This document shows positions 1 to 10,090 of a DNA stretch of 64,000 bases, in pieces. The position numbers were made by a program, and so were the translations under genes. The DNA lies in contig NZ_CP110009.1 of the NCBI RefSeq assembly GCF_025947305.1, positions 3,203,501 through 3,267,500 of the forward strand. Reading direction: 5' to 3'. The notes below the pieces were generated by a model. That model was not told where the DNA came from, searched no databases, and was given only the letters and a program-made list of their open reading frames with translations. This DNA comes from Flavobacterium sp. N3904 (lineage in GTDB: Bacteria; Bacteroidota; Bacteroidia; Flavobacteriales; Flavobacteriaceae). The number at the start of each line of letters is the position of its first letter. The stretch's first letter is position 1.

Positions 1-949
1 CCAAAAACAAGAATAGCATTGCAATCGTACCATACAATCCTAAAACATCGTTGATTACCAAAATCAAAAAGGCAACACTAATGATTATTTGAGCAATTAA
101 AGCACCAAAAATCATCTGTTCACTCGAGAAACGTCTCAACAATAGAGAGTTCAACTGACTCGAGCCAATAAAACTCAAAGACATAAAAGCAAAAATCCAA
201 CCATAGATGGTGGCATCTACCTTTAAAATATGCATAAACAAAATGGGAGATGCAGCAACATAAGTGAATAATCCAGAAAATGCTATAGAACCAGTTAAAG
301 CATACGTGTAAAATTGAGGCACTTTGATAATTGACACAAAATTATTGATGATGGGCTTTGGTCGTAAAGAAATTGATAAATCGGGTTCATGTGTTTTTGG
401 CAGACCCATTTGAGAAGCAATCAATACAAAAATTCCCATACACATCAGTATAAAAAACACAATATGCCAACCCCAATAACTCGTTACATAACCGCCAATC
501 GTTGGCGCCAACATTGGAGAAAGCCCAACAACCAACATTAATTTGGACAAGACATTGGGTATTTCTTTCACAGGAAACAAGTCTCGAACCATTGCAACCG
601 AAGCCACCGTAGCTGCACAACTACCAACTGCCTGAATAAACCGAAGTCCTATAAAAGTATTGATATCAGCAACAAAAACACAGCCTAAAGAAGCCAAAAT
701 ATAAATCAATAACCCAATAAACAAAGGCTTTTTTCGACCAAAACGATCCAATAATGGTCCATATAGTAATTGACCAAACGAAATTCCAATAAAATAACTG
801 GATAAAGACATGGAAACTTCAGTAACAGTAGTTTGAAGGTCTTCGGCAATTCCGGAAAACCCGGGTAAATACATATCAATTGAAAATGGTCCAAGCGCGG
901 TCATTGAACCTAGAATCAGAATTAATTGGATGTATTTTGCTTTTGTCAT
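1..949 (-). CDS. Bcr/CflA-family MFS drug efflux transporter (3' part missing)
   Basis: Reading the complement from an ATG at 949 gives an uninterrupted frame that runs off the left edge of the window (about 316 residues visible of a usual ~400). It starts MTKAKYIQLILILGSMTALG and has the classical major-facilitator signature between membrane segments 2 and 3 (GPLLDRFGRKKPLF). This matches the Bcr/CflA group of 12-TM proton-driven exporters of drugs and small metabolites in the inner membrane. Successive hydrophobic helices are visible through the sequence. A -7 type promoter box (TACTTTTG on the minus strand) lies just upstream. The frame is only cut by the window, not broken. Substrate cannot be inferred. 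Confidence 0.88.
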   Translation of the reverse strand, partial: MTKAKYIQLILILGSMTALGPFSIDMYLPGFSGIAEDLQTTVTEVSMSLSSYFIGISFGQLLYGPLLDRFGRKKPLFIGLLIYILASLGCVFVADINTFIGLRFIQAVGSCAATVASVAMVRDLFPVKEIPNVLSKLMLVVGLSPMLAPTIGGYVTSYWGWHIVFFILMCMGIFVLIASQMGLPKTHEPDLSISLRPKPIINNFVSIIKVPQFYTYALTGSIAFSGLFTYVAASPILFMHILKVDATIYGWIFAFMSLSFIGSSQLNSLLLRRFSSEQMIFGALIAQIIISVAFLILVINDVLGLYGTIAMLFLFL

Positions 950-964
950 TTTAATTTTTTTTTG

Positions 965-972
965 CAAAAGTA
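965..972 (-). promoter_or_regulatory. Promoter -7 box for the MFS transporter
   Basis: The minus strand reads TACTTTTG, a full match to the Bacteroidota -7 consensus TAnnTTTG, 15 nt before the ATG at 949. A TTG lies 22 nt further upstream (995-997), within the 17-23 nt spacing reported for Flavobacterium. Confidence 0.5.
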
Positions 973-1165
973 ACTTCTTTAGATTTAATCTTTTCAATAA
1001 AATAGAAGTACTTTGGTCGATTAGATAAGTAAACCATTACAAAGAGCTAAGAAAGTAGCATTTTTTATCGTTTTCTTACTTGATTTCAGTAATAAACAAA
1101 TGAACTATAATTTATATTATGTAAAATAGAATTATTCAATCCAGCAAACATAATTTTACTCCATT

Positions 1166-1552
1166 CTACTTTTTTGAACTAGCAATAACCAATAAAGCCA
1201 AAATTAAAGCACAACTGTATTCCATTCCTCCTTCACCATGTTCGCCAACCCACCAGCCATTTTGATAATGAATAATTATATTTCCCATAATTAGCATTAA
1301 AATAAATCCCAATGACAAATATTTTATGTAGAAACCAAAACTCAATACAATTCCTCCAATAATTTCATAAATTGTAATTCCCCAAACCATTGCACTTGCC
1401 GCCAAAAAACCTTTACCTGACAAAAAATCGGCAAATTGGTTTATTGTACCGTTTGCAATTCTTGTCACTGCATGAGCCACAAAAAATAATGGAATACAGA
1501 TACGTAGTACTAAAATGGAATTTGGTAACGACAGAAAAGAGACTTTTTTCAT
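1166..1552 (-). CDS. DoxX family membrane protein
   Basis: A small integral membrane protein (128 residues from the ATG at 1552; an in-frame ATG at 1582 would add ten residues). Four hydrophobic segments are visible, with the DoxX-like pattern LRICIPLFFVAHAVTRI near the N-terminus, then a glycine-rich second helix (YEIIGGIVLSFG) and a third helix followed by HYQNGWWVGEHGEGGMEYS. Members sit in the inner membrane; proposed links to quinone chemistry or oxidative stress are weakly defined. The shorter start is preferred because a weak -7-like TATTTTAG lies between the two ATGs. It lies directly behind the rnpB terminator, same strand. Confidence 0.72.
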   Translation of the reverse strand: MKKVSFLSLPNSILVLRICIPLFFVAHAVTRIANGTINQFADFLSGKGFLAASAMVWGITIYEIIGGIVLSFGFYIKYLSLGFILMLIMGNIIIHYQNGWWVGEHGEGGMEYSCALILALLVIASSKK

Positions 1553-1590
1553 ATTTTTTTTACTAAAATAGTAAATTAACATTAAAATAT

Positions 1591-1605
1591 AAAAAAATGC
1601 AGACC
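1591..1605 (-). terminator. T-run terminator of rnpB
   Basis: The 3' strand of the P1 helix is followed immediately on the minus strand by seven T residues, so P1 itself can act as the terminator stem. Confidence 0.5.
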
Positions 1606-1935
1606 TATAAGCCGGATTCTGTCCTCGTCCCGTTCAAAAGAACAAAACGATACCTTATCATTTATCTAGTCTCGTTGTTACCAACGAGATCAAGCTATCT
1701 ACCCTTCAGCAACGGGCGAGAAACCCTTAAATGCTGATATACTTGATATTTCACCGCATAGAGTTTACCTGGTTTCACTACAGCATTACCTGTACATACT
1801 TTCTGTTGCACTTGTCCTATCTTATTCCGAAAAATCAGAACAAAATGACGGGTGTTACCCGCTATGCTTCTCTATGGTGTCCGGACTTTCCTCCCTCCTG
1901 TCCATAAAGACAGGACGACGATAAGGCGGTCTGCA
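1598..1935 (-). ncRNA. rnpB: RNase P RNA, bacterial type A
   Basis: On the minus strand the segment carries the hallmark conserved cores of the RNase P ribozyme: GAGGAAAGTCCGGAC near the 5' end and ACAGAATCCGGCTTAT near the 3' end. The ends are set by the P1 helix: TGCAGACC (1928-1935) pairs with GGTCTGCA (1598-1605), 8 bp. This gives about 338 nt, normal for the family. It matures the 5' ends of tRNAs. A -7 box at 1939-1946 puts the start of transcription at the P1 strand, and seven T residues follow the 3' end (1591-1597). Confidence 0.95.
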
Positions 1936-1938
1936 GCG

Positions 1939-1946
1939 CAAAAGTA
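1939..1946 (-). promoter_or_regulatory. Promoter -7 box of rnpB
   Basis: TACTTTTG on the minus strand, a full match to TAnnTTTG, placed 4 nt before the predicted 5' end of the RNase P RNA. No clear TTG was seen at the -33 distance. Confidence 0.6.
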
Positions 1947-2197
1947 AGTTATTGGAAGGAATCATCAGTTTTTATTTGAACTTTTTATTAAAAATAAAAA
2001 AAACAATAATCAAAAATCATCATCAATTTTAGTGCTTTTAATTCAATTTTAATTATTCGCAATTATAAAAGCCAAAATTGATAATTTGGAGATATTGTAC
2101 CTAAAAATACTTGTATTATTATTATATAAATTGAATAAATAGTGATTTTTTCACAATATTTGTATATACTGTATAACGCCGAAAATAACACTTACTT

Positions 2198-5100
2198 ATG
2201 TCAATAAAAATAGCCATTTCACACAAAACTGCTTATAAATTTGATCGAAGTGTAAAACTATTTCCTCACATTTTCAGATTAAGACCCGCCGCACATTCCA
2301 GAACTCCAATTGAAGGATATTCATTTAAGATTTATCCCGAAAATCATTTTATCAATTGGCAACAAGATCCATTTGGTAATTATCAAGCAAGGGTCGTTTT
2401 TAATGAGAAAACAACTGAGTTAAGAGTTGAAGTTGAAGTTATTGCTAAATTAGAAGTTATCAATCCATTTGATTTTTTTGTCGAAGAATACGCTGAAACC
2501 TTTCCTTTTCTCTACGAAAATAAACTACACAAAGAATTATGGCCTTATCTTGAAGTTAAAGAAAAAGGGATGAAATTTGATGAGTTTGTGTCAAAACTGA
2601 CACAAAAAAAGGACTTAATCACGGTTGATTTTTTGGTTTTTGCTAACCAATTGGTTTTTCAAACATTAAAATACAATATTCGTCTCGAAGTAGGTGTTCA
2701 AACCTGTGAGGAGACACTTGAGATACAAAGTGGTTCTTGTCGTGACTTTGCTTGGCTTTTGGTTCAAGCGCTCAGAAGTATTGGTCTGGCCACACGATTT
2801 GTATCGGGGTATTTAGTTCAATTGACTTCAGATCTTAAATCGCTTGATGGTCCTTCTGGCCCAGAAAAAGATTTTACAGATTTGCATGCTTGGGTAGAGG
2901 TGTATTTACCCGGAGCTGGCTGGATTGGTCTCGATCCTACTTCTGGGCTTTTTGCTGGCGAAGGGCATATTCCGTTATGTTGCACTCCTGATTATGAAAG
3001 TGCTGCTCCTGTAACTGGTGCAAGTGAGGTATGCCAAGTTGAATTTGAATTTGACAATACCGTGACCCGCATTCACGAAGATCCAAGAGTTACAAAACCC
3101 TACACCGAACAACAATGGGAAAACATTATGAAGGTGGGCAATGATGTAGAAAAAGATTTGATTGAAGGCGATGTCCGGTTGACAATGGGAGGCGAACCCA
3201 CTTTCGTTTCTATCGATGATTTTGAATCACCTGAATGGAATTCTACTGCCGATGGCCCTTTGAAACGTAAACTCGCTTATGATCTAGCGCTTCGATTGAA
3301 AAGTCGTTTTGCTCACGGAGGATTGCTTCATTTTGGCCAAGGGAAATGGTATCCCGGCGAATTATTTCCGCGTTGGCAATATGCTTTATATTGGAGAAAA
3401 GATGGGTTGCCGTTGTGGAAAAACGATGCTTTAATTGCTAAAGAAGATGGCAAAAAGTTCACTTTTCACGATGCAGAACGTTTTGCCATTGAATTGACAA
3501 AATATCTTGGTATTGACATTAAAAATATAAATCCAACATACGAAGATCCCATTTATTGGGCTTTGGAAGAAGGAAAACTACCCGTTAATCTCGATCCGCT
3601 TGCCGTAAATCTAAAAGATTCTGTTCAGCGTCATACATTGGCAAAATTATTGGAAAAAGGACTGAATAACCCTTCTGGTTTTGTTGTACCATTAAAATGG
3701 ATTCACACAACCAAAAGTTGGGTAAGCTGTGTTTGGGAATTTAGAAGAGGGCAATGTTATCTGATTCCTGGGAACTCCCCTATTGGTTTGCGCCTGCCTT
3801 TGGAATCTTTGCCTAAAGTTTCTAAAAATAAAAGGGAACAACCTGTTTCCCGAAGTTTATTTGAAGAATTATCGCCATTAGGTGATTATCATCAATCTTT
3901 GGAAGAACGGTATGGCAGTATTTCAGAAAGTTATAAAGCAACAGTTGCTTCGAATGCTGAAGAGGAAATAGATAAAAAAGAATCTCTGTTATTTGAGGTA
4001 GAGACTTTTTCGACTGCCATGTGTGTAGAAGAACGTGACGGAATTATATATGTTTTTCTACCCCCTACAGATTATTTAGAAACTTATTTAGATTTGATTG
4101 CTTCGGTAGAAACTACTGCCGAAAAATTACAAATTCCTGTTCGAATTGAAGGCTACCAACCCGAAACGGACTATCGCATCGAAAAAATGATGGTTACTCC
4201 AGATCCTGGCGTTATCGAAGTCAATGTTCATCCCGCCAAATCGTGGCAGGAAATTGTGGACAACACCACAGCTTTATACGAAGAAGCTTTTCTTTCTCGT
4301 TTAGGAACCGATAAATTTATGGTTGATGGTCGTCATACCGGAACTGGTGGCGGAAATCACGTTACACTGGGAGCTGCAAAACCAGAAGACAGTCCATTAC
4401 TGAGAAGACCCGATTTATTACGTAGTTTAATTACTTATTGGCAACATCATCCTGTTTTAAGCTATCTTTTTGCTGGACCTTTTATTGGACCAACCAGTCA
4501 AGCACCACGCATTGATGAAGGTCGTGACGAACGCTTGTATGAAATGGAAATTGCTTTTGAACAAATTCCGAAAGATAAAGATATTCCGTTTTGGATGGTC
4601 GATCGTATTTTTAGAAATTTACTCACGGACATCACTGGAAATACGCATAGAACTGAATTTTGCATTGATAAATTATATTCTCCCGATTCGTCAACAGGGC
4701 GTTTGGGAATATTAGAGTTAAGGGCTTTTGATATGCCACCACACAAACACATGAACTTGGTACAAAACCTATTGGTTCGTTCTTTGATAGCTAAATTTTG
4801 GAAAAACCCTTATGAAAAAAAATTAGTGCGTTGGGGAACCGAATTGCACGATAAATTCTTGCTACCACACTTCGCTTATTTGGATATGATTGATGTGGTG
4901 AATGATTTGAAAGAGGCTGGTTATGATTTTGATATTTCCTGGTTTGACCCATTTTTTGAATTTAGATTTCCACATCACGGAGGTATTACGGTTGATAATA
5001 TTCAATTGGAAATTCGTTTAGGAATAGAACCTTGGCATGTTTTGGGTGAGGAATTATCGAGTAATGGAACAGCTCGTTTTGTAGACTCATCGTTAGAAAG

Positions 5101-5611
5101 ATTACAGGTTAAAATTTCAGGAATTATTCCTGAACGCCATATCTTATTGTGCAAAGGTTGCAGAATTCCGTTAAGAAGCACAGGGACGAAAGGCGAATAC
5201 GTAGCAGGAATCCGCTATAAAGCATGGAATCCTCCATCTGCATTGCATCCTAATATTGGTATAGATGTACCTTTGGTTTTTGATATTGTGGATACTTGGA
5301 ATAATAAAGTAATTGGTGGTTGCACTTATTTTGTCTCACATCCCGGAGGACGAAGTTTTGAAACTTATCCTGTAAATAGTTATGAAGCTGAATCCAGAAA
5401 AATAAGTCGTTTTTGGGATTTTGGTCATACACCATCAACAACTTCAGAACAGAGCGCCCCGGTTATTAATACACCCACCGTTTCGAGATTTGTGGCCGAA
5501 AACAAAACCAATCTAAAACCCGATACTCCAATTGAATTAGTTAATCCTGAATATCCAAACACATTGGATTTGAGGCATTTTTGGGTTGCAAAAAATAACA
5601 GCTTATTTTAA
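2198..5611 (+). CDS. Transglutaminase-like domain fused to DUF2126 putative amidoligase
   Basis: A 1137-residue cytosolic protein (no signal peptide). Residues 1-290 are a bacterial transglutaminase N-domain plus transglutaminase-like core. The catalytic triad is visible as Cys181 (GSCRDFA), His230 (DLHAWVEV) and Asp246 (LDPTSG). Residues ~310-1090 match DUF2126, a family proposed on comparative grounds to be an amidoligase of the glutamine-synthetase-like fold; candidate metal/ATP motifs are MGGEPTF and TGTGGGNHVTLGAA. Family members recur next to permuted ATP-grasp and alpha-E proteins, as here, and the set is predicted to make or attach a peptide through amide bonds. It is the first gene of a same-strand run with 74 nt to the next. 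The biochemical role is inferred, not demonstrated. Confidence 0.9.
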   Translation: MSIKIAISHKTAYKFDRSVKLFPHIFRLRPAAHSRTPIEGYSFKIYPENHFINWQQDPFGNYQARVVFNEKTTELRVEVEVIAKLEVINPFDFFVEEYAETFPFLYENKLHKELWPYLEVKEKGMKFDEFVSKLTQKKDLITVDFLVFANQLVFQTLKYNIRLEVGVQTCEETLEIQSGSCRDFAWLLVQALRSIGLATRFVSGYLVQLTSDLKSLDGPSGPEKDFTDLHAWVEVYLPGAGWIGLDPTSGLFAGEGHIPLCCTPDYESAAPVTGASEVCQVEFEFDNTVTRIHEDPRVTKPYTEQQWENIMKVGNDVEKDLIEGDVRLTMGGEPTFVSIDDFESPEWNSTADGPLKRKLAYDLALRLKSRFAHGGLLHFGQGKWYPGELFPRWQYALYWRKDGLPLWKNDALIAKEDGKKFTFHDAERFAIELTKYLGIDIKNINPTYEDPIYWALEEGKLPVNLDPLAVNLKDSVQRHTLAKLLEKGLNNPSGFVVPLKWIHTTKSWVSCVWEFRRGQCYLIPGNSPIGLRLPLESLPKVSKNKREQPVSRSLFEELSPLGDYHQSLEERYGSISESYKATVASNAEEEIDKKESLLFEVETFSTAMCVEERDGIIYVFLPPTDYLETYLDLIASVETTAEKLQIPVRIEGYQPETDYRIEKMMVTPDPGVIEVNVHPAKSWQEIVDNTTALYEEAFLSRLGTDKFMVDGRHTGTGGGNHVTLGAAKPEDSPLLRRPDLLRSLITYWQHHPVLSYLFAGPFIGPTSQAPRIDEGRDERLYEMEIAFEQIPKDKDIPFWMVDRIFRNLLTDITGNTHRTEFCIDKLYSPDSSTGRLGILELRAFDMPPHKHMNLVQNLLVRSLIAKFWKNPYEKKLVRWGTELHDKFLLPHFAYLDMIDVVNDLKEAGYDFDISWFDPFFEFRFPHHGGITVDNIQLEIRLGIEPWHVLGEELSSNGTARFVDSSLERLQVKISGIIPERHILLCKGCRIPLRSTGTKGEYVAGIRYKAWNPPSALHPNIGIDVPLVFDIVDTWNNKVIGGCTYFVSHPGGRSFETYPVNSYEAESRKISRFWDFGHTPSTTSEQSAPVINTPTVSRFVAENKTNLKPDTPIELVNPEYPNTLDLRHFWVAKNNSLF

Positions 5612-5685
5612 ATAATTTAATTGTTGTTCGGTCAAAAACCACTATTTTGCATAATTATAAAAAGTAAATCATTCACAAAGAACAA

Positions 5686-8277
5686 ATGATTCAAGATATT
5701 TCATTAGGATTACTCAACACTTATAAGCAGACGATCAATAGCTACGACGAAGTTCTTGACCAAAATGGTCAGATAAAGCCTTATTGGCAAAAACTTTTCG
5801 ATACTTTAGAATCAATAGGTATTGAAGGACTGGAATTGCGTAATCAAGAAATAATCAAGAAATTAAAGGAAAACGGTGTAACTTATAATGTTTATGATTC
5901 AAATAAAGAATCAAATCGTGCTTGGAAATTAGATCCAATTCCGTTCCTGATTCATGAATCAGAATGGAAAACCATCGAACAAGGATTAAAGCAAAGAGCT
6001 CGTTTGTTGGATTTGATTTTAAAAGACTTTTACGGTCCTCAATTATTAATTAAAAATGCTATTATTCCAGCCGAATTAGTTTTTGATAATTCTGGTTTTT
6101 TATTGCCCTGTTTTGATATTAGACAAAAATCCGACAAACAATTACTCAATTATGCAGTAGATTTGGCTCGTGGTCCCGACGGAAAAATGTGGTTGCTGGA
6201 CAATCGCACGCAAGCCCCTTCGGGTGCAGGATATGCACTAGAAAATAGAATTGTTATGAGCAAGGTTTTTCCAGAGCTCAACAAAAAAACATATAGAAGC
6301 AGACTGTCTCCCTATTTTAGTCAATTGCAGCAAACTGTTGATACGTTAGGAAATAATTCTAATGAAAATCCGAATGTGGTTTTCTTAACTCCCGGCCCTG
6401 GAAATGAGACCTATTTTGAACACGTTTACCTTTCCTCCTATTTGGGATATACTTTAGTGCAAGGAAATGATTTGTTGGTGAGAGATGGTTTTGTATGGCT
6501 AAAATCTATCGATCAGCTAGAACGTGTAGATGTTATTATAAAACGATTGGACGATGAATGGTGCGATCCACTCGAGTTGCGCAGAGATTCTTTGCTCGGA
6601 ATTCCCGGTTTATTACAGGTAATACGTTTAGGAAATGTTGCTGTATTCAACCCTCCAGGAACCAGTGTTTTGGAAAATTACGGCCTAATGGCTTTTATGC
6701 AAAATGCCTGTAAGTTTCTGCTAAATGAACCTTTATTAATGAGTTCGGTAGCAACTTGGTGGTGTGGACAAACCAAAGAATTAAATTTTGTTTTAGCCAA
6801 TTTACCTAAACTAATTATAAAAAAAACCAATCGCAAACAAGGATTTAGATCCATTTATGGGCGATTATTGAATGAAGAGCAGCTTAATGATTTGAAAAAC
6901 CTCATACTTAAAAGTCCAAAAGATTATGTGGCCCAAGAAGAAGTCAGTTTATCTACCACTCCTTCTTTTATAAATGGAACAATCGAACCAAGATATGCTG
7001 CAATGCGTTGCTTTTTGATTGCAGATGGTGACGATTATAAAGTAATGCAGGGAGGCCTAACAAGGAGTTCTGCCTTGAAAGGAAAGTTTGAGATTTCGAA
7101 CCAATTGGGCGGTATTTCTAAAGACACTTGGATTATTACTGATGCTCCAACAGAACATCACGAAAAAACTGTTGAACGAAAAAATACCAACAACCAGCTT
7201 AACAATTCTTTGACCAGTCGAAATGCAGAAAATTTATTTTGGGTGGGACGTTTGTGCGAAAGAACAATGGCGCTTCGTAGTTTTCTAAAAATAATTTTGA
7301 ACAGACTCAACGAAAATGTAATTAAAAATGGGAATAAACAACCCGATTTTTTAGTTGTATTATTAAAATCACTAACACATCTTACTCAAACGTATCCGGG
7401 ATTTGTTGGAAAAGAAATTAAAGACAGCGAAGAATATGACAATGATACCATTTTTGAAAACCCAATTGCCGAGCTCTTGCTTTTGATCAATCATTCAGAA
7501 AAAGCGGGTTCTGTAGTATACAATCTTCAATCATTGTTGAATACAATTAACCAAGTTAGTGAAAAATGGAATCATGATACCCGACGCATTATCAATTTAG
7601 TCGAAGACAGCCTTTTTGTATTAAAAAACACCAACACAAATAATATCAACCAAGTCAACCATGGTCTGGATAAATTGCACATTCGCCTTTTTTCTTTTTA
7701 CGGAAATATTTACGAAACATTACCTAGAGACAATGGTTTTTATTTGCTGGAAACAGGAAAAAATGTAGAACGAATTTTATCCTTGTTGTCTGTTTTCCGC
7801 TCTACTTTCAATTTCAAAAAAATCGAGGAAGAAGAAGCGGTTCTGATGGAAGCCATATTAGAAAATCATCACTTATTGGCACAATATAGAAATATTTACA
7901 AATCGCATTTGAGCTTAAAAGCCGTCATCAATATGGTGTTTTTAGAAAAGAATTTACCTTATACGCTTTCTTTTCTATTAGACACGCTTTCGTATTATCT
8001 TTCTAAATTGCCTAAAACAATAGAGCCACATCGATTGAGTATTGCCGAAAAATCAGTTCTTGAAGCCAGTACGATTATCAAATTGATTGATGCCGAAATT
8101 TTAATACAAGTAGATTCGGCCACTCAATTTCGCACTGAATTGGATCAAACACTTTCAACTGTTTTTGAATTGATTTCGAATGTTTCAAATAATTTGGCAA
8201 GTTTATATTTCAATCATTCTGTAATGCAACATTCAGTTTTAGACACACTTAAAAATATAGATTCTGATGAAATATAA
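5686..8277 (+). CDS. Circularly permuted ATP-grasp type 2 / alpha-E domain fusion
   Basis: 863 residues. The first ~480 residues match the circularly permuted ATP-grasp family (COG2308 type): GPDGKMWLLDNRTQAPSGAG, then VFLTPGPGNETYFEHVYLSSYLG, then RLDDEWCDPLELR. From about residue 510 the sequence is helical and begins SRNAENLFWVGRLCERTMALR, the start of alpha-E domains (COG2307 type). Many bacteria encode these as two adjacent genes; here they are one polypeptide. ATP-grasp enzymes activate carboxylates as acyl-phosphates for ligation to amines, so a peptide or amide product is expected; substrate unknown. The stop overlaps the next start by 11 nt, implying translational coupling. Confidence 0.9.
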   Translation: MIQDISLGLLNTYKQTINSYDEVLDQNGQIKPYWQKLFDTLESIGIEGLELRNQEIIKKLKENGVTYNVYDSNKESNRAWKLDPIPFLIHESEWKTIEQGLKQRARLLDLILKDFYGPQLLIKNAIIPAELVFDNSGFLLPCFDIRQKSDKQLLNYAVDLARGPDGKMWLLDNRTQAPSGAGYALENRIVMSKVFPELNKKTYRSRLSPYFSQLQQTVDTLGNNSNENPNVVFLTPGPGNETYFEHVYLSSYLGYTLVQGNDLLVRDGFVWLKSIDQLERVDVIIKRLDDEWCDPLELRRDSLLGIPGLLQVIRLGNVAVFNPPGTSVLENYGLMAFMQNACKFLLNEPLLMSSVATWWCGQTKELNFVLANLPKLIIKKTNRKQGFRSIYGRLLNEEQLNDLKNLILKSPKDYVAQEEVSLSTTPSFINGTIEPRYAAMRCFLIADGDDYKVMQGGLTRSSALKGKFEISNQLGGISKDTWIITDAPTEHHEKTVERKNTNNQLNNSLTSRNAENLFWVGRLCERTMALRSFLKIILNRLNENVIKNGNKQPDFLVVLLKSLTHLTQTYPGFVGKEIKDSEEYDNDTIFENPIAELLLLINHSEKAGSVVYNLQSLLNTINQVSEKWNHDTRRIINLVEDSLFVLKNTNTNNINQVNHGLDKLHIRLFSFYGNIYETLPRDNGFYLLETGKNVERILSLLSVFRSTFNFKKIEEEEAVLMEAILENHHLLAQYRNIYKSHLSLKAVINMVFLEKNLPYTLSFLLDTLSYYLSKLPKTIEPHRLSIAEKSVLEASTIIKLIDAEILIQVDSATQFRTELDQTLSTVFELISNVSNNLASLYFNHSVMQHSVLDTLKNIDSDEI

Positions 8278-9136
8278 ATTAAAACATCAAACTATTTACA
8301 GCTATGCAAATGCAGTTCACAATTACCAAAGTATTTTGTGCCTGCAACCCTTGAATTCATCCAAACAAATTTGTAAAAATTTTAAAATAGAGATAGAGCC
8401 CAAGCCCTCCAAAATATACAGCCGCACTGATTATTTTGGAAATGTCCAACATTATTTTTCGATTCATGAGTCTCATAAATCATTAAAAGTTGTAGTCTCC
8501 AGCGAAATTCAAGTTTTATATAAAGAAGTACAACTTTTTAATTCAATTACTTGTGAAGAGGCTAGAATGAAGTTTCAAACAGATCATGCATTAAAAATTG
8601 AAGTTTTACAGTATCAATTGCCCAGTCAATTCATTAGTTGGGATGAAGAAATAGTTGCTTTTGCCGAAACCTGTTTGATTGCCAATGTTTCGCTTTTTGA
8701 AGGAGTTTTAAATTTAATAAAAAAAATATATACTGAATTTCAATTCAAATCGGGTTCAACCAATGTCAATACGCCACTAAAAACTGTACTTAAAGAACTA
8801 AAAGGAGTTTGTCAGGATTTCTCCCACTTGGCTATTGCAAGTTTGCGTAGTGTTGGTATTCCGGCAAAATATGTAAGTGGTTATATCGAAACGCTACCGC
8901 CAAAAGGAAAACCAAAACTTGAAGGTTCTGATGCCTCTCATGCCTGGATATCGGTTTATATTCCAGAAATGGGCTGGTGCGAATTTGATCCAACGAACAA
9001 TATGATTCCTCAACAACGTCATATTGTAACAGCTTATGGAAGAGATTTTGCTGATGTATCTCCACTAAAAGGAATTATTTTTAGTTCTGGAGATCATAAA
9101 GTAAAAGTAGAAGTTGATGTTATACCTTTCATTTAA
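8267..9136 (+). CDS. Transglutaminase-like protease-fold protein (stand-alone)
   Basis: 289 residues, cytosolic, with the transglutaminase N-terminal beta domain followed by the core. The triad is Cys182 (GVCQDFSHLA), His225 (DASHAWISVY) and Asp241 (EFDPTNN). It is the usual small partner of the ATP-grasp/alpha-E protein and may hydrolyse or transfer the amide product. It starts inside the previous gene (11-nt overlap), so the two are probably made in fixed ratio. Related to, but distinct from, the N-terminal domain of the 2198 protein. Confidence 0.9.
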   Translation: MKYKLKHQTIYSYANAVHNYQSILCLQPLNSSKQICKNFKIEIEPKPSKIYSRTDYFGNVQHYFSIHESHKSLKVVVSSEIQVLYKEVQLFNSITCEEARMKFQTDHALKIEVLQYQLPSQFISWDEEIVAFAETCLIANVSLFEGVLNLIKKIYTEFQFKSGSTNVNTPLKTVLKELKGVCQDFSHLAIASLRSVGIPAKYVSGYIETLPPKGKPKLEGSDASHAWISVYIPEMGWCEFDPTNNMIPQQRHIVTAYGRDFADVSPLKGIIFSSGDHKVKVEVDVIPFI

Positions 9137-9178
9137 TTTATTTAAAAATTTAAAAATATCATAAAAAAACACCCTCTT

Positions 9179-10090
9179 TTGACCAACAGAAAAGCTTCTA
9201 TAATTGACAAAAATACTGTTAATACTTTATTTTTTGAAATTATAAAATCTGGAATTCCTTTTGGTTATCAACAAGCCAATTGCCATAATATTTCGCATTA
9301 TATCTGTTTGCTATTAGAATCTAAAGGCTATCAATGTGCCAAAATTTGGGCTTTTGCACCTGTTGTTTATTCTATGAATAGTTCTCGGTTAATCACTTTT
9401 ATAGACAAAAAAAACATGTCCCCTACCGGAAAAATAGATTGGGGCTATCATGTTGCTCCAATACTTCAGGTTAGAATTAAAAATAAAGTTCGGAAGATGG
9501 TCGTCGATCCTGGACTATTTCCCAAAGGGCCAGTTCGCTATAGAACATGGCTTGCGAAACTCAAAACTAGAAAACTCATTTATTTAATAATGGATTCAGA
9601 ATGGTATTTGTTTAATTCCTCAATAATTCCAAATTCACAATTACAACCCAATCTTAATGAATTTTCAGAGGTAATTGAGCCAAATGTCAAACTACCCGAT
9701 TGGTTTTCGGACAAACTTATTACGGATTTTTTTAGATATGAAGAGGATTCCTTCAACCAACATTGGATTGAAAAAGGATTAGCGGTAAACGAAACTGCTG
9801 TAGCTTTTTATAATACCGAAATTAAACCAATACTAAATTCTAATCTTCATCAAAATTTAGTTCAGGATTATAAAATGTTGGTAGGGAATGTTTTTAATTT
9901 TGAAACGATTTTTAGAGATAATAATTGGAACTATGAAATGAATGATGATTTTCAATCTAAACATCTGGAAGTAATTGCCAAATACAGGAATATTTATTCT
10001 GCCAACCTAATAAAATGGCAAGAAAACTTAGTTTTATTGACAGAAAAAATAAGAAAAAAAACTGTTTCACAAACCAAAGGTAAATTTTAA
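9179..10090 (+). CDS. Putative protein-glutaminase-like Cys-His-Asp hydrolase
   Basis: 303 residues with no signal peptide. I do not recognise a close named relative, but the layout resembles protein-glutamine glutaminases (transglutaminase-fold protein deamidases): a cysteine in a helix start (QQANCHNISH, Cys35), a histidine in WGYHVAP (His91) and an aspartate in VVDPGLF (Asp110). The C-terminal half (~150-303) is helical and unassigned. The only acceptable start is TTG at 9179; the frame is open back to a TAA at 9143 with no ATG. It follows the small transglutaminase by 42 nt on the same strand, so it may act on the product or target of the amidoligase cluster. Its stop overlaps the convergent oxygenase gene by 4 nt. 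Confidence 0.6.
   Translation: MTNRKASIIDKNTVNTLFFEIIKSGIPFGYQQANCHNISHYICLLLESKGYQCAKIWAFAPVVYSMNSSRLITFIDKKNMSPTGKIDWGYHVAPILQVRIKNKVRKMVVDPGLFPKGPVRYRTWLAKLKTRKLIYLIMDSEWYLFNSSIIPNSQLQPNLNEFSEVIEPNVKLPDWFSDKLITDFFRYEEDSFNQHWIEKGLAVNETAVAFYNTEIKPILNSNLHQNLVQDYKMLVGNVFNFETIFRDNNWNYEMNDDFQSKHLEVIAKYRNIYSANLIKWQENLVLLTEKIRKKTVSQTKGKF

Noticed and set aside
387..894. Two short minus-strand ORFs at the left end
   Set aside because: They lie in other frames of the MFS transporter reading 949 to 1, which has clear family motifs.
5250..5441. 63-residue minus-strand ORF in the amidoligase gene
   Set aside because: Antisense shadow without support.
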